From Kluyvera sichuanensis (GTDB lineage Bacteria > Pseudomonadota > Gammaproteobacteria > Enterobacterales > Enterobacteriaceae), in NCBI RefSeq assembly GCF_014218705.1, contig NZ_JABBJF010000009.1, positions 1 to 64,000 on the forward strand: 64,000 bases of DNA, read 5' to 3'. Under the pieces are notes generated by a model. The model was not told the origin of the DNA and did no database searches. It was given only the letters and a program-made list of their open reading frames with translations. Both the position numbers and the translations under genes were made by a program. This document shows positions 25,040 through 33,098 of the stretch, piece by piece; the stretch's first letter is position 1; each line of letters begins with the position of its first letter.

Positions 25040-25521
25040 CATTTGTCTCCCTGGGGTTGTTCTGCCTGTTGCTGCTCGCGGATCATGCTTTGGGCCGCAT
25101 GCATCAGAACGGCGATGCAACGGCGGGTTCTGGCGGCAGCAAGACGGTTACTGGATTGCCTGTCGATATAAAGCGCCTGTGCCATTTCAAGTTGCTCTGC
25201 AGCTTCTTCAAGTAAGGAAGATACTGACGGGCTGGCTGGTGATACCGCATCAGATATCTCAGCCCCTACGCGTTGAGATAAACGGGCCATTTTTCGTGTT
25301 TTATGCTGATCAATCATGTCGCTCATTCCATTATGGCGAAGCTGCTCAATCATAATTTCAACGTCGGCAGCTTCTTCGGCGATACGGTTGCCGTTCGCTT
25401 TATGAGTAACAAAACGAGTGCACGCAGCGGCTAGCTCATTACATTCTTCGGCTGTTGCCAGAACCTGACGGTCATAACCCCACATCGCCAGGGCTGCATC
25501 GAAAACATGAGGTTTATTCAT
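25039..25521 (-). CDS. MazG-like NTP pyrophosphohydrolase domain protein
   Basis: A 160-residue protein whose first ~65 residues hold the all-alpha NTP-pyrophosphatase pattern EExxE (E25, E26, E29) and EExxD (E49, E50, D53), the metal-binding acids of the MazG/dUTPase superfamily. The remaining ~95 residues (SLLEEAAEQLEMAQALYIDRQ and a basic QAEQPQGDK end) have no clear match. Such enzymes hydrolyse (d)NTPs to monophosphates. Within a Mu early operon this suggests nucleotide-pool control or evasion of a host alarm; activity is inferred from motifs only. Confidence 0.65.
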   Translation of the reverse strand: MNKPHVFDAALAMWGYDRQVLATAEECNELAAACTRFVTHKANGNRIAEEAADVEIMIEQLRHNGMSDMIDQHKTRKMARLSQRVGAEISDAVSPASPSVSSLLEEAAEQLEMAQALYIDRQSSNRLAAARTRRCIAVLMHAAQSMIREQQQAEQPQGDK

Positions 25522-25780
25522 CGTCTTCATCCTCCATGTTGTCATCCGCCGGTTTCATGGTGATCGGAAAAGGCTGGAACTGAAGAAGTGCCAGTTGGAC
25601 ACCAATTCGGATGAAACGGGCTTCTTTGGTGTCAGCCCCAAATTCCAGCACCTCGCTTTCGCCCATTTCTAAACAGATATCAGCGTCTTTGTTGTCAATA
25701 ACCATCTGGCATTTATCAACGCGATTTTGATGCCAGGATTTCAGGTCGATAATCATCGAAATTAATTGTTGTTCGCTCAT
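25514..25780 (-). CDS. Small acidic early phage protein, unknown
   Basis: An 88-residue acidic protein ending DNMEDEDDE, with a helical start (MSEQQLISMIIDLKSWHQNR) and the segment EVLEFGADTKEARFIRIGVQLA. It overlaps the MazG-like gene. Acidic small proteins of this kind are common in phage early operons, sometimes as DNA mimics. No function assigned. The start at 25780 follows AAGGAATATTTT. Confidence 0.5.
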   Translation of the reverse strand: MSEQQLISMIIDLKSWHQNRVDKCQMVIDNKDADICLEMGESEVLEFGADTKEARFIRIGVQLALLQFQPFPITMKPADDNMEDEDDE

Positions 25781-25863
25781 AAAATATTCCTTTTGCTGAA
25801 TTCGGCGCGAACGAATCCCTGACGCAAGCGCCGTTTTCAATTTGAAGTTTTATTTAAAAGTAT

Positions 25864-26481
25864 TTAAAGCTTGGCTAAATCCAGCGAAATCTGCTGATAG
25901 TTACCATCCGCCTGACGCTCATAAATACGCAAATACTGACTAGTGCCGGAAACCTGAATTGCATCAGCAACAGCGTCCATCGCCTCATTCCATTTCGGGT
26001 CATTGATATCGAGCTGACGGAGGCCCAGAACCTGGTTGATGTCGATGCGACCTTGCTTGTTAACGCGGAAGGCATGATCTACCAGGGCCATAATGCGTTC
26101 ATCCGCACCGCCAGACCATTCGCTGATGCAGGTATCAATCAGCGCTTTAGCCGCCTGGATACGTTCATCAAATACGCGATGCTCACCAACTGCGCGAATG
26201 AGCTTGTAACGGCCGTCAAAACTGACCAGGGTCACATTGCCTTTCGTGCCGCCATACTCCACGCCATACTCAGACGCCGAAAGGTCTGTGAAGTCGGCGA
26301 TTCTCTGCATAGACTCCAGTTTGAACGCTGCCAGCAACTGACGCTGCTGACGTGCTGCGCCGACGATCGTCATCACGACTTCATCACGCAGCTTATCCAC
26401 GGGTTTGACCTGAGACTCAGGGATTAAATGCCCCTGAGCATTGGTGCGGTAACCCACAGGTACGGTATTTGAATTATTCAT
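25864..26481 (-). CDS. DUF3164-family phage protein
   Basis: A 205-residue DUF3164 protein. Diagnostic segments are VPVGYRTNAQGHLIPES near the start, GTKGNVTLVSFDGRYKL in the middle and NQVLGLRQLDINDPKWNEAM. It is a near-universal early gene of Mu-like phages, located after B, and its function is unresolved. It is separated from the downstream gene by an 83-bp AT-rich gap. Confidence 0.85.
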   Translation of the reverse strand: MNNSNTVPVGYRTNAQGHLIPESQVKPVDKLRDEVVMTIVGAARQQRQLLAAFKLESMQRIADFTDLSASEYGVEYGGTKGNVTLVSFDGRYKLIRAVGEHRVFDERIQAAKALIDTCISEWSGGADERIMALVDHAFRVNKQGRIDINQVLGLRQLDINDPKWNEAMDAVADAIQVSGTSQYLRIYERQADGNYQQISLDLAKL

Positions 26482-26490
26482 CTATTCGCC

Positions 26491-26733
26491 TTAATGAGTG
26501 GTATTGGATTCGGTATTCCCGGTCCGCGCTTTCCATTCATTTACATAATGGAAATTTGCGGCCTTAATAATTTGTGGTGCCATTTTATTAATGATATTGA
26601 CCAGGTGGTCAGCAGCCGATGGGCATTCATGATTTACGTCTTCCATAACTGCATTGATATCGACTACTTCCTTAACCTGACCACCTTCGGAAAACACATC
26701 CTTGGTAATTACTGTAAAAATAAGTTTTGCCAT
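26491..26733 (-). CDS. Small early phage protein, unknown
   Basis: An 80-residue protein (MAKLIFTVITKDVFSEGGQV) with beta-strand-rich N-terminus and a helical C-terminal half (SAADHLVNIINKMAPQIIK). Found next to DUF3164 in a Mu-like early operon. No function can be stated. Confidence 0.55.
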   Translation of the reverse strand: MAKLIFTVITKDVFSEGGQVKEVVDINAVMEDVNHECPSAADHLVNIINKMAPQIIKAANFHYVNEWKARTGNTESNTTH

Positions 26734-26742
26734 TTTGATTCC

Positions 26743-26982
26743 TCAGCGCCAGATAATCCGGCAACCATTGAAACTGGCTACCCACACGGAGCGGGAACCT
26801 GAATTGTTACGCTCAACAATACGCACAGCACTGTTTAGCAGTTCAGCCGGAGGACATGACACCTCCAGAACGGGACGAGAACGAGTCTGGCGAAACTCCG
26901 TAACCAGACAGCCTTTTTTGTTCAACAACGCCTCTGTGGCCATCGCTTGCTGAATATGAGAAGAGATCAGTTCACTAATCAC
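26743..26982 (-). CDS. Small early protein after B, unknown
   Basis: A 79-residue protein. I place the start at a GTG (26982) because GGAGG lies 10 bases upstream and the frame begins right after the B stop codon. The sequence starts MISELISSHIQQAMATEALL and ends with a basic tryptophan-bearing segment (CRIIWR). Nothing identifies its role; early regulatory or nuclease-inhibitor roles cannot be distinguished. Confidence 0.5.
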   Translation of the reverse strand: MISELISSHIQQAMATEALLNKKGCLVTEFRQTRSRPVLEVSCPPAELLNSAVRIVERNNSGSRSVWVASFNGCRIIWR

Positions 26983-26986
26983 GGCA

Positions 26987-27925
26987 TTATTCCTCCACGA
27001 TTTCAGCATGCCCCAGTTCAAGCATTGCTGAATGAATGTGGCCAGAGTTAACCGGCTCGCTTTTACCACTGGCGTAGATATGGGCCAGCGGCAGAATATG
27101 GGAGAGAGAGCGCAGAGCGCCAGGGCGCTTTGCAATCGCACGTAACAGTTTGCGTTCATCGCGGCCGTCAACCTTCCATGCATCGCAGAACGCATCCACA
27201 TCAGCAGCCAGCACGTTGTTGATGACAATTTTCTTTGCCACGCGAGAGAACAGACGGGCAAAGTCTACGGTGCGACTACCACCGGTCAGGCGGTCATAGA
27301 CTTTATGGTTACCGATAAACGCCAGCCCGATGCCGCATTCCTCCTGGAGGATGCGCAGCTCTTCGATGGCGTCATAGTTCAGCCAGTCAGCTTCATCAAT
27401 GATGACTAAGGCATTAGTGTCACGCAGCCGGCGTCGCAGCAGGCGGGATAATGCGCCGCGCTGATAAGGCGCATCTGAAATGCCCATATCCAGCGCCAGT
27501 TCGTACATGGTTTCCAGCTCGTTCGTGCGGGATTTACTGGCGGTAAGACGCCAGACGTTATTACCGGTACGAGCGTATTGTTTCAGCGCTTCCGTTTTAC
27601 CTACACCAGGATGGCCATAAATCAGCGCAATGGTGTGAGTCAGCTGCGCATACGTCAGCGCCGCAGTGATTTTTTCAGAGGTCGGCGTCACGACATAGTC
27701 AGGGATTTCCGGCAGTGCACTCTGGGCCGTCTTACGGGATTCAAGCCACGTGCTGATTGATGCCGCCACGGCATCATTATCGCCCTTGTATTTACCGTTA
27801 ATAAACTGAGAAAGGGCAGACGAAGACACCCCTGTTTCACGCGACAGAGCAGCACCAGAAATTGTTTTGTCATCAATCAGACCTTTTACGGTATTACGGA
27901 TTACATCATGGTTAATTTGCGTCAT
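26987..27925 (-). CDS. B: Transposition target-selector ATPase, Mu B family
   Basis: A 312-residue AAA+ ATPase homologous to MuB. It binds DNA as ATP-dependent filaments, guides MuA to target sites and gives target immunity. Seen: an N-terminal helix-turn-helix (ISGAALSRETGVSSSALSQF), Walker A GHPGVGKT at residues 104-111 and Walker B LVIIDEAD at 173-180. It lies 78 bp after A, an AT-rich spacer. Confidence 0.93.
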   Translation of the reverse strand: MTQINHDVIRNTVKGLIDDKTISGAALSRETGVSSSALSQFINGKYKGDNDAVAASISTWLESRKTAQSALPEIPDYVVTPTSEKITAALTYAQLTHTIALIYGHPGVGKTEALKQYARTGNNVWRLTASKSRTNELETMYELALDMGISDAPYQRGALSRLLRRRLRDTNALVIIDEADWLNYDAIEELRILQEECGIGLAFIGNHKVYDRLTGGSRTVDFARLFSRVAKKIVINNVLAADVDAFCDAWKVDGRDERKLLRAIAKRPGALRSLSHILPLAHIYASGKSEPVNSGHIHSAMLELGHAEIVEE

Positions 27926-28003
27926 CGTTTTTAATCCTGTATTTTTCCATTGTTAATACGTTTTTAAACACTTCTCAAAAGCGGCGGCTCAAACGTCGCT
28001 TTT

Positions 28004-29986
28004 TTATTTCTTCGATTTACTGACATTTTTCATCAGCGTCTGGAAAATCACATCGTTCTCGTGCTGATGCTCCTGGACTTCCTGAACTTTTTTCAGTGCA
28101 TTACCCTGGGCAAAGACACGTTCAACAACATGCCGCTGCGGTGGTTCTGGCGGCGCGACTTTTGGCAGCAGGTCGTTCACCTCTATTGCCGTCATGCGGC
28201 GCTGAGCCTTGGCGGCGCGTTTGGTATGGGTCATCATCTGCTTACGCTGGCGGCTATGTTCACGACCTGTTTCGGTATCGCCGAACGCAACAGCTGAACG
28301 GCATTCCGCCATGCAAAGGAAACGGCCATCAAGGTCGTAACACGCCACTTCGCTGTGAAGATTGCGAGGGTCGAAACGCACTGTAATTTTGCGCTGGCGA
28401 ATATTGGCCAGAACCGGATTCCAGTAACTGTTTTTACGGCCATACAAAGAACCGCCGCACTGGAGGAAGAATTCACCGGTGGTTTTCACCGTTACCGCTT
28501 CCGCAGGAAGCATGAGCTGGCGGATTTGTTCATCGCTGAGGCGAGTGACAATGGCGTTACTGAAACTACGCTCAAATGCCTGGTCAAATGACAGCTCGCC
28601 CTGGCACATTTCGGTTTCACGACCAAAACGGGCGTTGTACATGGCGATCCCCTCATTGACTGCGGAAAGAAACGTCTCAACATCAACGACCCGGTCACCG
28701 TAATTATCAGGTTTATTCTGCGTATTTGGCCCGGTATATGCGCCAGCCAGTGAAGGATGCTTATCGATATAATCCCCCAGGCCACCAATACCGAACGCAC
28801 GTTCAACTGGTTTAGCCTGACCCCATCCCTTACCACCTATCACGCTGGTCCAGTGAACCTGAATCCCCAGCATTGGCAGAATCCCCATCGGGTCATCTGG
28901 TTTAACCTTGAAGCGATAGCGATTAGGAACACCACCAGAGAGCCATTTATTCGCTGCTGCACGGGTGTTATCGATGGTGACGTGTTCAGGTTTGCCGAAC
29001 TCGGAGATAGCATCCATCAATGACAGACGGATGCTGTCGCTGTTTTCAGAGACATCAGTACGCCAGCCAATAACTTTACGACTGTGAACGTCCTGCCAGA
29101 CCCATGTTTTTGGGCGAAGAACTTCGCCGTTATACCAGCGAACGAAGACGTTATGCTGGTAACCATCACCGTTGATCCATTCCATTGCATGCAGCTGCGC
29201 GACAGTACGCTGTTGACTTGGGAACATACGCGCCAGCGCGTTATCACCCTTGCGGGTGGCCACAATGACCCGAGCATCAATTTCACGGTCTACACGACGA
29301 CGCAGGGTGCGCTCAGATGGGATTTCCCAGCCATATTCCCGCGCTGCAATCTGGAGCAGTTCATACGACTTTGTGAAGCAAGGCTCTTCCGGACGGAGAT
29401 AATCGCCGAGGAAGAACTGCCAGGCATCCTCACTGATTGGCGCTTCACGGTTGGTTTTGCACTTTTCACGCAGCCGACGATCAAGCAAAACAGGTGCCCA
29501 GACATCACGGCTACGGTTCTGCACCCGGTAATACAGGTTACGCAGTGAACCTTCGCTCATATGCAGTTTTATTGCTGCCGTTCTCAGAGCCAGACGCAGC
29601 GTTAAACCTGAATCAACCAGTTCAGCGACAAGAGAAACCGCATTAGTACGCTGCTCAGCACGTTGGCGCTGTTCGTTGGTGGCACTTTCCCAGTGCTTCC
29701 ACAGCTGCTGACGTTCAAAACTGGTGGCTGAGTCAGCGTTAACCTGCGTACGTTCTGGCAGGGAGATGACACCAGAGGATGTTTCTACCAGGCCTTTTGA
29801 AGTCAGCAATTCAGCACGTACTTCAGGAGGAAGCACGGAGATGTGGTATTCAAAAGCTTTACTGCCAGCGCGTTTACGGACTTTATCCTCAGCACCAGCC
29901 GAATAACGCGATAACGCTTCACGAATCCCTTTTACGGTTTTAGGTAAACCAGGTGCACCGACCAATTCCTTAGCAACGACAAACAT
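28004..29986 (-). CDS. A: Transposase A, Mu A family (DDE)
   Basis: A 660-residue transposase, close to the 663 of MuA, that cuts and joins phage ends in replicative transposition. The catalytic triad D274 (WINGDG), D339 (VTIDNTRAA) and E395 (AKPVERAFG) has the spacing of MuA D269-D336-E392. The N-terminal domain (VAKELVGAPGLPKTVKGIREAL) is the DNA-binding Mu HTH. The C-terminal part has the basic AQRR region used with MuB/ClpX. The start ATG at 29986 lies 3 bases after ner. Confidence 0.95.
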   Translation of the reverse strand: MFVVAKELVGAPGLPKTVKGIREALSRYSAGAEDKVRKRAGSKAFEYHISVLPPEVRAELLTSKGLVETSSGVISLPERTQVNADSATSFERQQLWKHWESATNEQRQRAEQRTNAVSLVAELVDSGLTLRLALRTAAIKLHMSEGSLRNLYYRVQNRSRDVWAPVLLDRRLREKCKTNREAPISEDAWQFFLGDYLRPEEPCFTKSYELLQIAAREYGWEIPSERTLRRRVDREIDARVIVATRKGDNALARMFPSQQRTVAQLHAMEWINGDGYQHNVFVRWYNGEVLRPKTWVWQDVHSRKVIGWRTDVSENSDSIRLSLMDAISEFGKPEHVTIDNTRAAANKWLSGGVPNRYRFKVKPDDPMGILPMLGIQVHWTSVIGGKGWGQAKPVERAFGIGGLGDYIDKHPSLAGAYTGPNTQNKPDNYGDRVVDVETFLSAVNEGIAMYNARFGRETEMCQGELSFDQAFERSFSNAIVTRLSDEQIRQLMLPAEAVTVKTTGEFFLQCGGSLYGRKNSYWNPVLANIRQRKITVRFDPRNLHSEVACYDLDGRFLCMAECRSAVAFGDTETGREHSRQRKQMMTHTKRAAKAQRRMTAIEVNDLLPKVAPPEPPQRHVVERVFAQGNALKKVQEVQEHQHENDVIFQTLMKNVSKSKK

Positions 29987-29988
29987 AG

Positions 29989-30234
29989 TTAAACCGCCTT
30001 ATTCATGTAGCTGTGAATGCTGTATCGGCTCGGCCAGATGGTTTCAGGTGGAACGCCGAGAGCATCAGCAACAATTTGCTGATACGGGCGGCATGGAGTG
30101 CGCAAAACACTCTTTAAAGAGTCTTTTTTATAGCCAGCCTGAACCGATAAAGAACGGAAAGATAAACCACGCTTGTGGATTTCCGCCTTAATCGTCTCAG
30201 GGTGCCAATCAGTCAGATCTTCATTTCGGTTCAT
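29989..30234 (-). CDS. ner: Ner-like early regulator
   Basis: An 81-residue Ner/Nlp-type repressor. The helix-turn-helix (KRGLSFRSLSVQAGYKKDSLKSVL) and PPETIWPSRY motif are typical of Mu Ner, which turns down early transcription and repressor synthesis. It is the first gene of the early operon, divergent from the repressor gene. Confidence 0.92.
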   Translation of the reverse strand: MNRNEDLTDWHPETIKAEIHKRGLSFRSLSVQAGYKKDSLKSVLRTPCRPYQQIVADALGVPPETIWPSRYSIHSYMNKAV

Positions 30235-30252
30235 GATTCATCTATCCTAAAA

Positions 30253-30335
30253 AGTTATCCGCGCGGATAACTGCGCGGGTATCTGTCTGGATAAAGCATA
30301 AGTCCTTAAAAAGACCTAATCAAGGTTTTTTTAAG
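30253..30335. promoter_or_regulatory. Early operator/promoter region between ner and the repressor
   Basis: A perfect 20-bp palindrome AGTTATCCGCGCGGATAACT lies at 30253-30272. Further TATCC/GGATA half-sites flank it, giving a second spaced pair at about 30279-30294. A second dyad of 31 bp with one arm mismatch spans 30305-30335. For the minus-strand early operon a -35 TTGATT (30318-30323) and -10 TATGCT (30295-30300) have a 17-bp spacer. The palindrome thus lies just downstream of the early start site, a blocking position. Which of Ner or the repressor binds which dyad is not decided. Confidence 0.7.
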
Positions 30336-30383
30336 CCGATAAATAAACCCTTAACGATTACCATCTAACTAATTGGTTTTATT

Positions 30384-31019
30384 ATGATTAATAACAGCAA
30401 TGCAGCGGCAGACAAAAAAGAAACCTATGGTTCTTTTAAGTCGATTGAAAAAGAACGTTTCACGCAAAGACTGGAACAGCTACTGAAAGGCAGAAGTAAG
30501 TATCAAGCAGCAAAGGATTGGGGCATAAATTTAAGCACATTTAAAAACTACTTCTCTCGGCAAGGCTCAATCCCTCGTTATGAAGTCCTTGAGAAAATTT
30601 CGACACAAGAAAATGTCTCTATTGAATGGTTGTTGGGTAGGGAGCTGGAAGTGCTTCCTAAAGAAAGCAGCCATGAAGAGGTATTTGAAAGACAAGCGCC
30701 TAGCCCTGCTTATGATGCTAAACCTTCTCGCCAAGTGCTACATGAGCCTACAGCTAATTATGAAACTGGGCTTGCTTCGATTTTCAACATACTCAGCGAA
30801 GAGGAGAAAAAATCTTTGTTTGAGTTGATTGCCAGAAAAGGCGTGGACACAGTCCTGCAACTGAAAGACGAGAGGAATCTGAAACTTATCCAGTGCCCTG
30901 ATTATGAGAAGGATCGCTTACTAGTCTTACTTGAGTCTGGGGCCAAAAAAGGGTCACCTGAGAGTGGTGAGAATGCAGCCTTAGCAGGCCCTTTGAGTGA
31001 TAGCAAAAAGGCCGGTTAA
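30384..31019 (+). CDS. CI-type phage repressor
   Basis: A 211-residue repressor keeping the prophage dormant. Residues ~22-80 hold a CI/P2-type helix-turn-helix (FTQRLEQLLKG ... KYQAAKDWGINLSTFKNYF) with IPRYEVLEKISTQENVSIEWLLG. The C-terminal half has no peptidase motif (no Ser-Lys LexA pair), so RecA-driven self-cleavage is unlikely. It differs from the winged MuR repressor, so immunity should not be shared with Mu. It is the sole phage gene at the left end on the plus strand. Confidence 0.85.
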   Translation: MINNSNAAADKKETYGSFKSIEKERFTQRLEQLLKGRSKYQAAKDWGINLSTFKNYFSRQGSIPRYEVLEKISTQENVSIEWLLGRELEVLPKESSHEEVFERQAPSPAYDAKPSRQVLHEPTANYETGLASIFNILSEEEKKSLFELIARKGVDTVLQLKDERNLKLIQCPDYEKDRLLVLLESGAKKGSPESGENAALAGPLSDSKKAG

Positions 31020-31047
31020 GATATCCATCAGGACAACTTAACCGGCC
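31005..31047 (-). terminator. Terminator facing into the prophage, antisense to the repressor
   Basis: A perfect 11-bp stem (GGCCGGTTAAG / CTTAACCGGCC) with a 16-base loop overlaps the repressor stop codon. Only on the minus strand does it run into TTTTTG, so it would stop transcription entering from the left end or the host. On the plus strand no T-run follows. Confidence 0.55.
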
Positions 31048-31387
31048 TATGGCTCGTTACAAGTTGATACGAATCAAACTGTGATTCAACTCGATCAAAG
31101 CAGTACGAAACGATTACAAAAAAGCTTCAAATCGATTTGGAACACGCTATTTAAACGCAATGTAAAAGCATTAAACACAGTCGAACACTGTTACAAATTT
31201 ATCTGTCAGAAGTATACAGGCTCCCAGTGATGATCTAATTTTAACGCCGACCCCATCGTCACTGCCCGTGAACTAGCAGGTTGCCGCCAAGCCTTAATCT
31301 GCCTGACTTTGTCCCATCTGATCCCGCTTTCTTTCACTTGTTCCCGGATTCGTTCCGATGTTCACTACATAACTGTCACCTTACACA
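31048..31387. other. Prophage left-end region with probable transposase sites
   Basis: No gene is seen in this 340-bp stretch. The phage should end within TTACACA just before the MFS coding sequence resumes at 31386-31389; a Mu-like end begins TG on the opposite strand, so the boundary is TGTAAGG or TGTGTAAGG. Within the last 90 bases the minus strand repeats GTGA-starting motifs (GTGACAGTTATG, GTGAACATCGG, GTGAAAGAAAG) that may be L1-L3-type MuA sites. The exact edge and the 5-bp target duplication cannot be fixed without the other end. Confidence 0.55.
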
Positions 31388-31745
31388 GGTGCTGGTGCTG
31401 GCGGTGCAAAACACCGTGGCGGCGAACCTTTATGGCGTGGCGACCTCCGGGGTGACGCTGTTCCGCTCGATTGGTGGTTCCATCGGCGTGGCGCTGTTTG
31501 GCGCGGTGTTTACCTCAGTGCTGCAATCCCGGCTGACCAATCTGTTACCGGAAGGGGCGGCGATTCCAAAAGGGATGAACCCGGTGGCGATTCACCAGCT
31601 TCCTGAGGCGATTCGCAGCGACTATCTCAGTGCCTTTGGTTCGGCGATTCACGCGGCGTTTATTATGGCGGCCTGCATTATGGTGGTGGCGTTCCTGCTG
31701 TCGTGGTGGTTGAAAGAGGCGCCGCTGAAAACCCGACACGCGTAA
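31386..31745 (+). pseudogene. C-terminal remnant of DHA2-type MFS drug exporter, split by the prophage
   Basis: About 119 codons of an EmrB/QacA-type (DHA2) exporter: VLVLAVQNTVAANLYGVATS, then FRSIGGSIGVALFGAVFTSVLQ and two C-terminal membrane helices (IHAAFIMAACIMVVAFLLSW). The reading frame is intact to the stop, but the N-terminal two-thirds are missing; phage DNA starts immediately before it. An in-frame ATG further up lies in phage sequence and is not the native start. The other half should lie beyond the far prophage end. Host pump function is lost in this strain. Confidence 0.85.
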
Positions 31746-31751
31746 AACAGC

Positions 31752-31777
31752 GCCGGATGGCGGCTACGCCATCCGGC
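31752..31777. repeat. REP element
   Basis: Imperfect palindrome GCCGGATGGCG ... CGCCATCCGGC of the enterobacterial REP type, lying just after the MFS stop codon and before the convergent acetyltransferase. It may protect the ends of both transcripts. Confidence 0.75.
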
Positions 31778-31782
31778 AACCC

Positions 31783-32199
31783 TCACAATGCCTTGGTCAG
31801 ATAATGCCGCGCCATCCCTGCCAGCGGGAAATCCTCCAGCGTTTTCACCAATTCATACCCCTGCTTCTGATAAAACGGCAGCGCCTGAAAACTGATGGTA
31901 TCCACCAGCGCATGGCAGCAGCCTTTCTCCCGCGCCAGCGCCTCTGCGCGCTTGATAAGTTCGCTGCCGACCCCGTCGCCGCGCACCGTTTCGCACACCC
32001 ATAGGTAGTCGATACTGAGCCAATCGCCCTTGCGTTGACCAATCAGGCCACCGCGCATCACGTCCTGCTCGTCGCGCAGATAAACGCAGACATCGCACCA
32101 ATCCGTGGTATCCACAAACTGGCGGTTATAGGCACGAAGCCCAGTCAGTAATTCGTCTTTATCTTCCTGCGTAATAATTTCTTTAATAACAAAAGGCAT
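31783..32199 (-). CDS. GNAT-family N-acetyltransferase
   Basis: A 138-residue GNAT acetyltransferase that would move an acetyl group from acetyl-CoA to a small amine or peptide. The acetyl-CoA-binding motif is at [21 protein letters not shown] (V/RGDGVGS as the RxxGxG/A variant) around residues 68-88, and a conserved FYQKQGYEL lies near residue 112. Its ATG at 32199 is preceded by GGAG; an upstream ATG at 32241 has less support. It faces the eefR operator region. Confidence 0.82.
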   Translation of the reverse strand: MPFVIKEIITQEDKDELLTGLRAYNRQFVDTTDWCDVCVYLRDEQDVMRGGLIGQRKGDWLSIDYLWVCETVRGDGVGSELIKRAEALAREKGCCHALVDTISFQALPFYQKQGYELVKTLEDFPLAGMARHYLTKAL

Positions 32200-32347
32200 A
32201 TTTTCTCCATTATTTTTATTGGCCGTCCTCAGTAATTTCACAAAAAATTCTTTCTTTCTCCATTATTTTCTGCACAAAGAAAAAAATAAAAAATCAGTAT
32301 CAGAAAATGCTTTTCATCACGCTTTCGCTACGTATAATGAACACGAA

Positions 32348-32367
32348 ATGAGAACGATCGTTCTCAT
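32348..32367. promoter_or_regulatory. EefR-type palindromic operator
   Basis: A perfect 20-bp palindrome, ATGAGAACGATCGTTCTCAT, lies 25 bases before the TetR-family gene start. This is the usual layout for TetR autorepression. Confidence 0.72.
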
Positions 32368-32392
32368 CGTTTCAAAACGGTGGAGACTCGCA

Positions 32393-32962
32393 ATGAGCAG
32401 CAAACTGGAGGCCCGGCAAAAAGCCCGGCAGGACGACATCATTACCGCCGCGCGGCGCTGTTTCCGCCAGAGCGGTTTTCATGCCGCCAGCATGTCCCAG
32501 ATTGCCGCCGAGGCGAAGCTCAGCGTAGGGCAAATCTACCGTTATTTCAGCAACAAAGACGCCATTATCGAAGAGATGATCCGCCGGATTATCGACCATC
32601 GCATCGCCGAGATGGAGGGCAAAACCCAAACCCATCTGATGCCGCACATGCTGGCATGGCGCGAAACGCTGAGCGAAGACGACGATGCACTGATGCTGGA
32701 GATGTCCGCCGAAGCCACCCGCAATCCACAGGTCGCCGCCTGGCTGAAAGCCGCCGATGAACGCATGTTTAACAACGCCTGCGAGCACCTGCGTCAAACG
32801 TATCCTGAGCTGAGTGAAACGCGCATTCGCTGCTGCGTAGAAGTGATGGCCGTGATGGTTGAAGGCACCATTTATCGTCGTCAGGTTCCCCAACAGGTGG
32901 CCTCTGACGAGATGGAAAAAATCTATCAGGAAATTATTAATATGCTCGTATCCGCAAAATAA
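32393..32962 (+). CDS. eefR: TetR-family repressor of the eef efflux operon
   Basis: A 189-residue TetR-type regulator. The helix-turn-helix is at residues ~17-60 (ITAARRCFRQSGFHAASMSQIAAEAKLSVGQIYRYFSNKD). The rest is a ligand-binding helical bundle. I take the ATG at 32393; the open frame upstream runs through the operator and is not coding. It precedes and is codirectional with eefABC, 136 bases away, and fits the EefR regulator of the Klebsiella eef pump. Confidence 0.82.
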   Translation: MSSKLEARQKARQDDIITAARRCFRQSGFHAASMSQIAAEAKLSVGQIYRYFSNKDAIIEEMIRRIIDHRIAEMEGKTQTHLMPHMLAWRETLSEDDDALMLEMSAEATRNPQVAAWLKAADERMFNNACEHLRQTYPELSETRIRCCVEVMAVMVEGTIYRRQVPQQVASDEMEKIYQEIINMLVSAK

Positions 32963-33098
32963 TTAATTCCATTTAGATACCAGGGGATATTTTTATCCCC
33001 CTTTTGTCGTTTCCAGCCCACCGGAGACGCAGGCTTTTTCGCACCCAAAATCCTCATCCCTATTCGGCGAGGAGGGTGTCGTTCACCCTGAGAAAAAT

